Below are positions 23,130-33,854 of a DNA stretch of 64,000 nt, in pieces. Source of the stretch: Saccharothrix sp. HUAS TT1 (GTDB lineage: Bacteria; Actinomycetota; Actinomycetes; Mycobacteriales; Pseudonocardiaceae); the NCBI RefSeq assembly GCF_040744945.1, contig NZ_CP160453.1, positions 4,898,001-4,962,000 on the forward strand, given 5' to 3'. A model generated the notes under the pieces. That model was given only the letters and a program-made list of their open reading frames with translations, did not search any database and was not told the origin of the DNA. Each line of letters starts with the position of its first letter. The first letter of the stretch is position 1. A program made the translations under genes and the position numbers.

Positions 23130-26100
23130 TCAGGCCGGCGTGGTCGGCGGCGTCGGTGCGTCGGGGGTGCTGATCGGGCGGCGCTGGTGCTGGTGCTGGT
23201 GGTCGGGGAACATGCTGATGAAGTACTCGCTCCAGCCGCCCATGCGGACGCGCAGCAGGTCGTACTGCTCGGGGTCGCGGCGCGCGGCGGTCATGGTGGC
23301 GGGGTCGGCGCAGGTGATGGTCAGCAGGTTGGAGCCGGTGCCGCGGGCGAACTCCTCGACGACCTCGACCAGGGCGCCGTGGGGGAAGTCCTCGCGGATG
23401 TTGAAGTCGGTGGGCGCGGCGTCCCACAACGCCTCCGCGCCGTCGCCGGTGAAGCCGCGCAGTGAGGCGAGGATGCCCTTCTCCTGGTGGTCGACGGGCA
23501 GGTCGGCCGGGCTGGGCACGGGGCTGAGGTCGGAGGTCAGGGTCTCACCGCGCCGCCGCCCCTCGGGGGAGGCCCCGGTGGCCGCGCCGAACTCCAGGTA
23601 GTTCTCGAAGGTGCCCACGCCGGGCTGGAGCTGGACGCCGAAGGGGTGCTCCGGGGTGCCGATGCGCTCGGCCAGCTCGACCATCGTGCGGGCGGTGGGG
23701 GGAGCGGGTCGGGTGAGGACGGAGACGACGGTGTCGGAGACGCGGCGCAGGAACCGGTTGCCGAAGTCGTCGACGTCCTTGTCGCCCCGGCCGTAGCGGG
23801 GCAGCTTCAGCGCGGCCTTGCGAAGGTCCCGGAACCGCTCGGCGTGGGCGGCGATGCGGCCGGCACCCACCGTCGAGTTGGTGAAGGGCTCGGCCATCGA
23901 CTCGCCCCAGTCGCACATCAGCGCCTCGACCAGCTCGGGCAGCGAGGTGGCGGCGGTGGTGGGTTCGTAGACCAGGTGGTTGATGGCCAGCAGCGAGTTG
24001 ATGGCGTTCGGCAGGGCGATCAGTCCGGGCGCGATCACGTTGTAGCGGGCGCCGCCCGCGTAGTAGTCCAGCCCGGTCTCGATGCAATCGTCGATGAAGC
24101 AGGACAGCAGCGGTGACGGGCACACGTCGCTCATCTGCCCGAACGCCGCCAGCTGGCCGTCGACCTGCTTGGCGTACATCCAGCGCACGTGCTGGAAGTA
24201 CAGCTCCAGCAGCTGTTCGAAAGAGGTGATCTCGGCGGGCTTGGGCGAGGTGAACGACACCTTCTGCCCCCGGAAGTACATCGGCCCGGCGGTGAGCCAG
24301 GACTTGCCCTGGTTGAGGGTGGCCTCCAGCACGTGCAGCATGTTGACCTGGCCGAGGGTGAACCAGTTCTTGCCGACGAACTGGGGTTCGTAGCACCCGT
24401 CGCAGGCGTAGTCGCGGGCCACGTCCAGGGGCACCTCGCTGCGCCAGAGCCCCCCGGCCTTCTCCCGCACGGGCGTGAACTCGGTGCGGTCGTCGCCGTC
24501 GCCGATGCCCTCGCCGCTGCGCACCAGCCCGGGGATGATCTTGGCGTCGTTGAGCAGGATGGGGTGCGCGCCGCCGCTGAGCAGCGCGCGGGCGGCTTCC
24601 TCGGCGTACTCGCGGGGCATGTCCGGTCGCACGCGCAGCGACAGGCAGGGCGCGTTGAGCGGCAACCGGCGGGCCGCGAGCAGGCAGAGCATCGTCGTGT
24701 CGTTGTAGGCGGGCGTGCCCTCGCCGGGCGCGCCGTCGGCCAGCGTCCCGCCGACGGTGACCTGCTGGACCCACTGGTTGTTGGCGCCGCCCTGCGGGTA
24801 GTTGCCGCTGAAGCCGCCCATGGCCATGTTGCCGAAGGGCTGGTGGTCCTCGACGAACGTCCGGTTCCACAGGACCTTCTCGCCGAGCTTGACCCACAGG
24901 CAGTCGATCACCTCCTGCGCCTGCTCGTCGGTGATCAGCCCGAGCCCGCGGTCGTTGGCGCGGAAGGGCTCCAGCATCTGGTCGAGGCGGCCGATGGCGG
25001 TCGGCTCGCCCACCAGGTGCAGGCAGGAGTGCAGGGTGAAGATCAGCTGCGCGGCTTCGAGGAGCGTGTCGGGCGGCTGGTGGGCCAGCTTGCGCATCCG
25101 GCCGTGGATGGCCAGCAGGTTCTCCAGCTCGGCCCGCTGGGACGGCCGGGTGTCGTGGGCGAGCTGGGCGGCCAGGTCGGCGAAGGCCAGGCAGTGGTCG
25201 CTGACGCCCTCCAGGGCCAGCACGACCGCGCGGTAGAACTGCCGCTTGCCCTCGTCGTCGGTGCTGTCGAGCTTGGCCGTCACCTCGGAGATCAGCCCGT
25301 CCAGGCCCTTGTCCAGCAGGCGCTGGTGGTCCGGGACGACGTGCCCGACGCCGGAGGCCGCGCTGAGGCCGCGGAAGAAGTTCTGCAGCTGCTCGTCCTC
25401 GCGGGTGTAGTCGATGACGTGCTTGCCCTGGCCGAGACCGAGGTTGGGCATCCCGCCGACGATCAGCTCGGCCGGGTCGATGTGGTAGGTGTCGGCGCCG
25501 TTGACGGTCCGGCCGTTCTCGTGCCGCCGGCCGCGGAACCCGTAGTCGTGGCTCGCGAACACCCGGCCCAGGCCGATCTTGATGGTCCAGCCCATGCGCT
25601 CCACCACCGGCAGGGCCATCACCCTCCGGGCCTGCTCGACCCCGGCGTACCGCTCGACGTAGGCCGACAGGTGCTCCAGCTCCTGCTGGGCGCGGTCGAA
25701 GTACCAGCCGTCCTGCCACCGGGAGAACGTGCTCTCCAGCAGCCGCAGCACCCGGCCCGAGGGCGGCCGGCAGTGCTCCCGCTGGTCGGCGGGGAGCGTG
25801 GACATGCGGTGCAGGTAGTCGTGGTGGTTGTAGTACATGTAGCCGTTGGTCGAGCGCCGGTCGAAGTGCCGGTCCAACCTCTCCCAGTCCACGCCCGGGA
25901 ACGCCTCCCACGACCGCGTCAGGTCCGGCACCGGCGTGGGGTCCAGCCGCAGGTTGAGCTGGCTCGGGATGAAGTAGAACCCGCCGAGGTCCGACCGCAC
26001 GTTGGACAGCAGCCGGTCGGCCATGAACCCGTCGGTCCGCCCGATCTGCTGGTCCATGATCTTCTCCAGCGTCGCGACCGAGTTGGCGAAACCGGCGAAG

Positions 26101-27083
26101 TAGATGCCCCGCTCGTCACGGCGGCTGGCGCCCTTGGCCAGCATGTCCTCGTCGTCGAGGGCGGCCGAGCTGCCGTAGGGCAGGCTCAGCCGCAGCAGCG
26201 GGGTGGTGTCGCCCGCCTCGTCCTGCGCGCGCGAGCGGCTGAGGTGGCTGCGGTCGTCGCGGGACGGGATGATGATGTCGTCCGCGGTGCGCCCGACCAG
26301 GTCCTCGATCTGGTCGGGGTTCATGTTCAGCAGGTTCGACCAGTTGATGGTGAAGCGCTGCGCCAGCACGAACGACGCGCCGAGGTACCCGGGGTCGTCC
26401 AAGCCGACCAGGGTGTGCTTCTGGAAGCTGACCGGGCTGGTCGGGTTGTTCAGGTTCTCGGAGAAGCGGCAGCCCACGACCTTGCCGCCCCGCTTGTCGT
26501 CGCGCACCGACTTGGTGGCGGCCTGCTGGTGCGCGGTCCTGGAGGTATCGACGCGGCCGGTGCGGGCCAGTTCCCCGCTGAGCAGTTCGAACACCGCGGG
26601 GCAGTGCCCCTCCTCGTCGGACTTGATGTGGAACCACAGGTCCCCGCCGGAGTCCACGAAGGTGCCGTTCGAGCGCTCGAACACCTTCGACGGGGCGAAC
26701 CCCGCGTCCGCTCCCCGCTCGCCGGAGGGGAAGCGCATCCGCATCCCCCTGGGCGGCTCCACCCCCTCTTCACGGCACCACTCCTGCCACAGGCGGAACC
26801 CGACCCCGGTGACGACGGTGGTGTTGGAGCTGCCGAAGTTCGCGTGGATCTCCTCCCGCAACCTCGCCAGGATCTCGGACACCTGGGCCAGCGTGGGCGC
26901 CAGGTCGTCCGCGGCGCGCCAGAAGGTCGCGAACACCGCGTACGGGGACGGGTAGATCAGGCCACGCTGCACGTGTTCCCACACGTCGTGCCCGACAGGA
27001 CCGTCGGCGGCGGCGAACAGGTCCGGCACCTCCGGGGCGTCCGGGTCGGTCGGTGTCCCGGTGTGCGACTCCTGCAGCGTCAA
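23130..27083 (-). CDS. DyP-peroxidase-like / glycyl-radical enzyme (PFL family) fusion
   Basis: 1317 residues from a TTG at 27083 with GGAGGAAG about 6 nt upstream. Residues 50-385 resemble a DyP-type peroxidase: GGDLWFHIKSD, RSHL with the presumed haem ligand His280, LLRLSLPYG with Arg298, and a GIYFAGF...FYFIPS end. The usual catalytic Asp of GxxDG is replaced (FSEN, Glu209). Residues about 440-1317 are a complete pyruvate formate-lyase-type glycyl-radical enzyme: ACDGCYEPQF with Cys897 and Glu899 (as in GCVEP dehydratases/lyases), DDCIETGLDYYAGGARYN, and VRMGGWSEYF with radical Gly1283. No radical-SAM activase gene lies in the window. The reaction is unknown; GCxEP suggests a diol-dehydratase- or lyase-like activity. 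The C-terminal tail is His/Gln/Pro-rich. The fusion is very unusual in an aerobe. Confidence 0.88.
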   Translation of the reverse strand: MTLQESHTGTPTDPDAPEVPDLFAAADGPVGHDVWEHVQRGLIYPSPYAVFATFWRAADDLAPTLAQVSEILARLREEIHANFGSSNTTVVTGVGFRLWQEWCREEGVEPPRGMRMRFPSGERGADAGFAPSKVFERSNGTFVDSGGDLWFHIKSDEEGHCPAVFELLSGELARTGRVDTSRTAHQQAATKSVRDDKRGGKVVGCRFSENLNNPTSPVSFQKHTLVGLDDPGYLGASFVLAQRFTINWSNLLNMNPDQIEDLVGRTADDIIIPSRDDRSHLSRSRAQDEAGDTTPLLRLSLPYGSSAALDDEDMLAKGASRRDERGIYFAGFANSVATLEKIMDQQIGRTDGFMADRLLSNVRSDLGGFYFIPSQLNLRLDPTPVPDLTRSWEAFPGVDWERLDRHFDRRSTNGYMYYNHHDYLHRMSTLPADQREHCRPPSGRVLRLLESTFSRWQDGWYFDRAQQELEHLSAYVERYAGVEQARRVMALPVVERMGWTIKIGLGRVFASHDYGFRGRRHENGRTVNGADTYHIDPAELIVGGMPNLGLGQGKHVIDYTREDEQLQNFFRGLSAASGVGHVVPDHQRLLDKGLDGLISEVTAKLDSTDDEGKRQFYRAVVLALEGVSDHCLAFADLAAQLAHDTRPSQRAELENLLAIHGRMRKLAHQPPDTLLEAAQLIFTLHSCLHLVGEPTAIGRLDQMLEPFRANDRGLGLITDEQAQEVIDCLWVKLGEKVLWNRTFVEDHQPFGNMAMGGFSGNYPQGGANNQWVQQVTVGGTLADGAPGEGTPAYNDTTMLCLLAARRLPLNAPCLSLRVRPDMPREYAEEAARALLSGGAHPILLNDAKIIPGLVRSGEGIGDGDDRTEFTPVREKAGGLWRSEVPLDVARDYACDGCYEPQFVGKNWFTLGQVNMLHVLEATLNQGKSWLTAGPMYFRGQKVSFTSPKPAEITSFEQLLELYFQHVRWMYAKQVDGQLAAFGQMSDVCPSPLLSCFIDDCIETGLDYYAGGARYNVIAPGLIALPNAINSLLAINHLVYEPTTAATSLPELVEALMCDWGESMAEPFTNSTVGAGRIAAHAERFRDLRKAALKLPRYGRGDKDVDDFGNRFLRRVSDTVVSVLTRPAPPTARTMVELAERIGTPEHPFGVQLQPGVGTFENYLEFGAATGASPEGRRRGETLTSDLSPVPSPADLPVDHQEKGILASLRGFTGDGAEALWDAAPTDFNIREDFPHGALVEVVEEFARGTGSNLLTITCADPATMTAARRDPEQYDLLRVRMGGWSEYFISMFPDHQHQHQRRPISTPDAPTPPTTPA

Positions 27084-27244
27084 GGGTCTTCCTCCAGTGC
27101 CCGGATCGACACCGCGTCGACCACCGGTCGATGCTCGCAGGGGCGGCCTGCCGCGTGCGCCTGCCACAACGCGCATGACTCGACAGGGGAATCTCTTGGC
27201 ACCATAGGGGAATGCGGAGGACTCGACGTGGCCGCAGTGGCTAC

Positions 27245-27319
27245 GGGGCGTGCTCGACGTTCGCTCTTCGGGTGTCGCGAATGCACCTGCGGGTGCGGCC
27301 GCCTTGGTCTTGGATGGCC
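27245..27319. repeat. 75-bp direct repeat, copy 1
   Basis: Starts GGGGCGTGCTCGACG and ends CTTGGTCTTGGATGGCC. It is 72/75 identical to 28059-28133, in the same orientation. It contains a CACC-TGCG-GGTG hairpin near its middle. It lies 3' of the secreted-protein gene at 27366 (minus). No ORF of its own is convincing. Confidence 0.85.
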
Positions 27320-27333
27320 CGTTGGAGGTCTTG

Positions 27334-27367
27334 GAGCCGGCGGCCGCACCACCTTCGGCGCCGGCTC
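27334..27367 (-). terminator. hairpin at the 3' end of the secreted-protein gene
   Basis: A 9-bp perfect stem (27334-27342 with 27359-27367) with a 16-nt loop begins at the stop codon of the gene at 27366-27899, a plausible rho-independent-like terminator. Confidence 0.5.
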
Positions 27368-27899
27368 ACGGGGTGACGATCTCCAGGACCACCTGGCCGT
27401 ACAGGGCGGACAGGGCGCCGAGGCCCAGGTTGCACAGCAGGATGTTCTGGCTGGGGTAGACGATGGTGTGCACGAACGTCGCTCCCGCGAACACGCCCGA
27501 CGTGACCGTGCCGGTGGTGACGACGGTCAGGGCCACGCCGCTCAGGCTCGACACGTTGTTCCCGGACAGGACGGACGTCTGACCGGTGTTCCAGGTGATC
27601 GGGATGGTGATCGCGTTCGCGCCGAGCAGGCTCAGGCAGGTCGCGCCCGAGGAGGTGCCGGTGGCGGTCGAGTGGCCCGAGGTGATGTCCGGGTGCGTGG
27701 CCGAGACGCACGGGCCGTACTGCCGGGACACCGTGAGCCCCACGGTCTGCGGGGAGTTGGTCGCGGGCGGGTCGAACAGCAGGCTCGCGCTGCTGGGCGG
27801 GGTGCACGTGAGGTCGAGACCGGCGGCGGTGGCCGTGCCGGGCGTGACGAGCGCGACGAGCACCAGCAACGCGGCGAGGGCGGAGGCGACTCGGGACAT
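27366..27899 (-). CDS. secreted protein of unknown function
   Basis: 177 residues from an ATG at 27899, with a clear signal peptide (MSRVASALAALLVLVALV, cleavage near ATA-AG). The mature part of about 150 residues is Ser/Thr-rich, has six Cys and no acidic cluster (LTCTPPSSASLLFDPPA, TVGLTVSRQYGPCVSA, FVHTIVYPSQNILLCNLG), giving a predicted beta-sandwich. I know no family with certainty. Copies of the 75-bp repeat flank it at 27245 and 28059, so it might have moved or duplicated as a unit. Confidence 0.72.
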   Translation of the reverse strand: MSRVASALAALLVLVALVTPGTATAAGLDLTCTPPSSASLLFDPPATNSPQTVGLTVSRQYGPCVSATHPDITSGHSTATGTSSGATCLSLLGANAITIPITWNTGQTSVLSGNNVSSLSGVALTVVTTGTVTSGVFAGATFVHTIVYPSQNILLCNLGLGALSALYGQVVLEIVTP

Positions 27900-28058
27900 G
27901 CGAGATTCCCCTTTCCGAACACATTTCCGCAGAAATGCGGATTCGATGGCGTCGGCATTGTTCTATCGCGCACCGAAAAGATCTGTTACGCGGGACGGGC
28001 GGGTCGCTCGACCCCGCCGGCCCGGGGTCGGATGACGCCGAGTGGCCACAGCGGGTGC

Positions 28059-28133
28059 GGGGCGTGCTCGACGTTCGCTCTTCGGGTGCCGCGAACGCAC
28101 CTGCGGGTGTGGCCGCCTTGGTCTTGGATGGCC
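28059..28133. repeat. 75-bp direct repeat, copy 2
   Basis: Differs from copy 1 (27245-27319) at three positions. It lies directly 3' of the MmyB-type regulator gene (stop at 28150, minus) and upstream of the secreted-protein gene. Both copies are just downstream of minus-strand genes or at gene ends, a position typical of dispersed extragenic elements. Confidence 0.85.
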
Positions 28134-28149
28134 GGTCCGGCCACCCCGG

Positions 28150-29055
28150 TCACGAGGACGGGCCGGGCGAGCGCGGCAGCGACCGCGCCGGAGCGCCGGC
28201 CCCCGGCGAGGCGGCCCAGGACGCGAGCAGCCGCAGCGCCTCCTCGGACGGGGAACCGGGTTCCGCGGCGTAGACGGTGAGGGTCAACCCCGGCTCGGCC
28301 GCCATCTCCAGGCCCTCGTAGGCGAGGGTGAGCTCGCCGACGACGGGGTGGTGGAAGGTCTTGGAGCCGGTGCCGTGGTGGCGCACGTCGTGGGCGCCCC
28401 ACCGGCGGCGGAACTCGTCGCTGCGGGTGGACAGCTCGCCGACCAGGTCGTGGAGGTCCCTGTCGTGCGGGTTGCGCCCGGCCTCGGTGCGCAGGATGGC
28501 GACGCACGTGTCGGCGAAGAGGTCCCAGTCCGGGTGGAACCGGTGGGACGCGGGGTCCAGGAACTGGAACCGCGCCAGGTTCGGCGGCTGCTGGGGGAGC
28601 GCGTGCAGCGGGGAGTGGAAGGCCCGCGCGAGGGCGTTGGAGGCCAGCAGGTCCATGCGGCCGTTGCGGACGAACGCCGGACCGGCGGTGATCGCGTCCA
28701 GGGTCCACTGCAGGCTGGGGTGCGGCGCCCAGTGCCGGGTCCTGCTCCGGCGCGGGCGCACCAGGGCGCTCGTGCCGTCGGCGGCCCGCGCCAGGTCGAA
28801 CAGGTGGGCGCGTTCCGCCTCGTCGAGCCGGAGGGCGCGCGCGACGGCGTCCAGCACCCCCGCCGAGACCCCGGCGAGCGCACCGCGTTCCAGCTTCGAG
28901 TAGTACTCGACGCTCACCCCGGCCAGCACCGCGACCTCGGTGCGGCGCAGACCGGGCACGCGGCGGTTGCCGCCGGAGGGCAGGCCGGCCTGGTGTGGGG
29001 TGACCCTGGCCCGCCGCGAGACGAGGAACTCGCGAACTTCGGAGCGGTTGTCCAC
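28150..29055 (-). CDS. XRE/MmyB-type transcriptional regulator
   Basis: 301 residues from a GTG at 29055, the usual VDNRSEVREFL opening of this family; an ATG at 29106 would add 17 low-complexity residues. The helix-turn-helix (VPGLRRTEVAVLAGVSVEYY, SKLERG) covers about 35-80. The MmyB-like ligand-binding domain follows: LDAITAGPAFVRNGRMDLLA, FHPDWDLFADTCVAILRTEA, HHPVVGELTLAYEGL, GLTLTVYAAEPGSP. Such regulators usually control an adjacent oxidoreductase. Here the divergent gene, 212 bp away, is a zinc alcohol dehydrogenase, so it is the likely target. Confidence 0.88.
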   Translation of the reverse strand: MDNRSEVREFLVSRRARVTPHQAGLPSGGNRRVPGLRRTEVAVLAGVSVEYYSKLERGALAGVSAGVLDAVARALRLDEAERAHLFDLARAADGTSALVRPRRSRTRHWAPHPSLQWTLDAITAGPAFVRNGRMDLLASNALARAFHSPLHALPQQPPNLARFQFLDPASHRFHPDWDLFADTCVAILRTEAGRNPHDRDLHDLVGELSTRSDEFRRRWGAHDVRHHGTGSKTFHHPVVGELTLAYEGLEMAAEPGLTLTVYAAEPGSPSEEALRLLASWAASPGAGAPARSLPRSPGPSS

Positions 29056-29266
29056 CCCACCACGGTAGGTCCCGCGCCGCGCGCGAGGGGTGCCCTGCCG
29101 GTACACCCTTCAGCGGGGACTCCCTCGTGGTGGGCGGGAGTGGTGTCCTGGACACCGAGGTGATCGGGCGGTCGCCACCGGTCACACCATCGGGTCACGT
29201 TTCGCCGCGGCACGGGGTCCACCCGGGTCAGGCGGGCACCCACGGAGAAGATCGAGGAGAACCACC

Positions 29267-30289
29267 ATGCTCAGCGCTGTCCTGCACGCCCCCGGCGACG
29301 TCCGGGTCGAACAGCGCGAGGACCCGCGCGTCCTCGCGCCGACCGACGTGGTGCTCCGCCTGTCCGCGACCTGCGTCTGCGGGTCGGACCTGTGGCCGTA
29401 CCGGGGCGTCGAGGAGGTCGGCGGCCCGACGCCGATGGGCCACGAGTACGTCGGCGTGGTCGAGGAGGTCGGCGGCGAGGTCCGGGACCTGCGACCGGGG
29501 CAGTTCGTGGTCGGCTCGTTCTTCGCCTCGGACAACACCTGCGAGGTCTGCCGCGCCGGCTACCAGTCCTCGTGCCTGCACCGCGTGCCCATGGGCGGCA
29601 TCGGCTCCCAGGCCCAGTACCTGCGCGTCCCGCTGGCCGACGGCACCCTGGTCGCCACCCCGGAGCTGCCCGACGACGACCTGGTCCCGTCGCTGCTGGC
29701 GGCTTCCGACGTGCTGGGCACCGGCTGGTTCGCCGCCGTGGCCGCCGAGGTCAGTCCCGGCAAGACCGTCGCCGTGGTCGGTGACGGCGCGGTCGGCCTG
29801 CTGGGCGTGCTGGCGGCCAAGCAGCTGGGCGCGGAGCGGATCATCGCCATGAGCCGCCACGAGTCCCGCCAGAAGCTCGCTTCGGAGTACGGGGCCACCG
29901 ACATCGTCACCGAGCGCGGCGACGAGGGCGTGGCCCGGGTCAAGGACCTGACCGACGGGCTGGGCGCGCACTCGGTCATCGAGGCGGTCGGTACCCAGGA
30001 GTCGATGATGCAGGCCATCCGCTCCACCCGCCCCGGCGGGCACGTCGGCTACGTCGGCGTCACCCACGACGTCGCGCTGCCGGGCATGGACCTGTTCTTC
30101 TCCCACGTCCACCTGCACGGCGGCCCGGCCCCCGTCCGCCGCTTCCTGCCCGAGCTGATCGACCTCATCCAGAACCGGGCGATCGACCCCGGCAAGGTTT
30201 TCGACCTCACCCTCCCGCTGGAGCAGGCCGCCGAGGGCTACCGGGCGATGGACGAACGCCGCGCCATCAAGACCCTGCTGCGCCCGTGA
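29267..30289 (+). CDS. zinc-dependent alcohol dehydrogenase (MDR superfamily)
   Basis: 340 residues from an ATG at 29267 (GAGGAG upstream). Catalytic zinc ligands are Cys38 (CVCGSD) and His59-Glu60 (MGHEYVG). In the structural-zinc lobe three of four Cys remain (C92, C95, C103), with Asp89 at the first position, so this site may be weak or absent. The Rossmann motif VVGDGAVGLLGVLAA is at about 165-185 and SRHESRQKLA suits NADP(H). The end (EGYRAMDERRAIKTLLRP) is typical of this subgroup. It oxidises an alcohol or reduces an aldehyde or quinone; the substrate is unknown. Divergent from the MmyB-type regulator. Confidence 0.9.
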   Translation: MLSAVLHAPGDVRVEQREDPRVLAPTDVVLRLSATCVCGSDLWPYRGVEEVGGPTPMGHEYVGVVEEVGGEVRDLRPGQFVVGSFFASDNTCEVCRAGYQSSCLHRVPMGGIGSQAQYLRVPLADGTLVATPELPDDDLVPSLLAASDVLGTGWFAAVAAEVSPGKTVAVVGDGAVGLLGVLAAKQLGAERIIAMSRHESRQKLASEYGATDIVTERGDEGVARVKDLTDGLGAHSVIEAVGTQESMMQAIRSTRPGGHVGYVGVTHDVALPGMDLFFSHVHLHGGPAPVRRFLPELIDLIQNRAIDPGKVFDLTLPLEQAAEGYRAMDERRAIKTLLRP

Positions 30290-30430
30290 CAACCGTGCCC
30301 TGGCGGTTCACCGGCGACGGCCTAGCGTCGACCGCAAATGATTTCCGCCGGTGAGACCGCTGCGGCTCTCCATTCGAAGGAATTCGCGAAGAAATCGTCG
30401 AACGAATTCCACCCGAACGCGCCGCCTCGG

Positions 30431-30458
30431 CCGGGCGGGGTCGACCGACCCCGCCCGG
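30431..30458 (-). terminator. terminator of the glutamate dehydrogenase gene
   Basis: A 12-bp perfect stem (30431-30442 with 30447-30458) and GACC tetraloop starts 8 bp after the gdhA stop codon. It also faces the convergent alcohol dehydrogenase gene and may act in both directions. Confidence 0.8.
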
Positions 30459-30465
30459 CACGGGA

Positions 30466-32270
<1,805 letters not shown>

Positions 32271-33806
32271 GTGATCAGAACCTTACGAACGGCCGGTCCT
32301 CCACGCCGGACGCGCACGACCGCTGTTTGCCTCATGGCGGCGCTCTCCTTTTCGCCCGTCGCACCCGCTCAAGCCGCCGAGCCGGCCGCGCCGACGTCCG
32401 GGGCCCGGTACCAGGCGCCGGAGAAGCCGGTCTCGACCACCCTCACGGCGAACGACTCCCGTGAGCACGTGCACGTGAAGTTCGCGGAGGGGAGCCGGGT
32501 CCGGCTGCGCGGCGCCGAGCTGACGTCGGCGGCGGGCACGGACCTCTCGGCGGTCCGGGACGTGCTCCGCTCCGGCTCGGTCTCGGCGGTGCGGCGGCTG
32601 TTCACCGCCCCGGAGGAGGCGCTGCGGGCGTTCACCGACCAGGCGGCGACCCGCTCGGGCCGCGCCCAGGCCGACCTCACCCTCTGGTACCGCCTGGACC
32701 TGCGGCCGGGCGCCGACGCGGCGGCGGTCGTCGACGCGCTCAACGCGCTGCGCGAGATCGAGATCGCCTACGCCGAACCGCTCGCGGTGCCGTCGCCGAT
32801 CGCGCCGGACTTCACCCCTCGCCAGGGCTACCGCTCCGCCGCCACCAGCAGCGGCATCGACGCCGACTACGCCCGGACGGTCCCCGGCGGCACCGGCGCG
32901 AACGTGCGCGTGGGCGACATCGAGTACGCCTGGAACACCGCCCACGAGGACCTGTCCAAGCTGCGCGCCCCCGGTGCGTTCGTCCGCAACGGCACCGTGC
33001 GGGACCCGTTCAACGACAACAACCACGGCACCGCCGTGGTGGGCATCCTCGTCGGCGACGCCAACGCGGGCGGCGTCACCGGCCTGGTCCCCGATTCGCC
33101 CATCCACGTCACCAACGCCGCCAACACCGAGCGCGGCTGGGACGTCGCCAACGCCGTCCTGGTCCTGGCCCGCGCCCTGCGGCCCGGCGACGTGCTGCTC
33201 GTCGAGCAGCAGACGTCGGGCCCGGCCGGCTGCACCGGGTACGTCGCCCCCGAGTGGGTCCCGGCGATCTACGACGCGATCGTCGCCACCACGTCCTCGG
33301 GCATCAACGTGGTCGAGACGGCGGGGAACGGCTCGATGAACCTGGACGACCCGTGCTTCGGCAGCCGGTTCCCGCGCGGCAGGCCCGACTCCGGCGCGAT
33401 CATCGAGGGCGCCGGAGTCGCCCCGGGGTGCGGCACCGCCCGCACCCGGCTCAACTTCTCCACCCACGGCAGCCGCATCGACGTGCAGGGCTGGGGCAAC
33501 TGCGTGGTGAGCACCGGCTACGGGAACCTCCACAGCAGCGGCGGCGCCAACGCCCACTACACGGCGAGCTTCAGCGGGACGTCCAGCGCCGGTCCGATCG
33601 TGGCGGCGGCCGCGGCCTCGCTGTCCAGCATCGCCGAGCAGCGGGGCGTCATCCTCAGCCCGGGTCAGGTGCGCGCCATCCTGAAGTCCACCGGCACGCC
33701 GCAGGTCAACCCCGGCACCGGGAACATCGGCCCGCTGCCCAACCTGCGCGCCGCCATCGCCGCCCTCCCCGCCGCGCCGTCGTCCTCGTGGCCGCGCGGT
33801 CTCTGA
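32271..33806 (+). CDS. secreted S8 (subtilisin-like) serine protease
   Basis: 511 residues from a GTG at 32271 (GAGAGG upstream). A signal peptide ends near AQA-AE (residue 36). A propeptide of about 150 residues follows. The catalytic triad is Asp216 (VGDIEYAW), His252 (NNHGTAV) and Ser438 (SGTSSAGP). The order and spacing fit the S8 family, though VGDIE is an uncommon form of the Asp motif. Four Cys lie in the catalytic domain (AGCTGY, DPCFG, GCGTAR, GNCVVS), suggesting two disulfides. An exported protein-degrading enzyme, encoded next to a metzincin-like protease 48 bp downstream in the same direction; the two may be co-transcribed. Confidence 0.9.
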   Translation: MIRTLRTAGPPRRTRTTAVCLMAALSFSPVAPAQAAEPAAPTSGARYQAPEKPVSTTLTANDSREHVHVKFAEGSRVRLRGAELTSAAGTDLSAVRDVLRSGSVSAVRRLFTAPEEALRAFTDQAATRSGRAQADLTLWYRLDLRPGADAAAVVDALNALREIEIAYAEPLAVPSPIAPDFTPRQGYRSAATSSGIDADYARTVPGGTGANVRVGDIEYAWNTAHEDLSKLRAPGAFVRNGTVRDPFNDNNHGTAVVGILVGDANAGGVTGLVPDSPIHVTNAANTERGWDVANAVLVLARALRPGDVLLVEQQTSGPAGCTGYVAPEWVPAIYDAIVATTSSGINVVETAGNGSMNLDDPCFGSRFPRGRPDSGAIIEGAGVAPGCGTARTRLNFSTHGSRIDVQGWGNCVVSTGYGNLHSSGGANAHYTASFSGTSSAGPIVAAAAASLSSIAEQRGVILSPGQVRAILKSTGTPQVNPGTGNIGPLPNLRAAIAALPAAPSSSWPRGL

Positions 33807-33854
33807 CCCGCCCGACCGCCGCCACCCACCCCTGCCTGATCCTCGGAGGTCCGA

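Noticed and set aside
27320..27345. A 15-base match between this stretch and the MmyB-type gene near 28354 (AGGTCTTGGAGCCGG)
   Set aside because: It is too short, and the sequences on both sides differ; chance or a trace of repeat-linked rearrangement cannot be told apart.
24189..28280. Long open frame of more than 1300 codons antisense to the glycyl-radical enzyme gene
   Set aside because: It is a shadow of the high-GC codon pattern of the minus-strand gene; it has no domain, start context or reasonable composition (Arg/Gly/Val/Gln rich).
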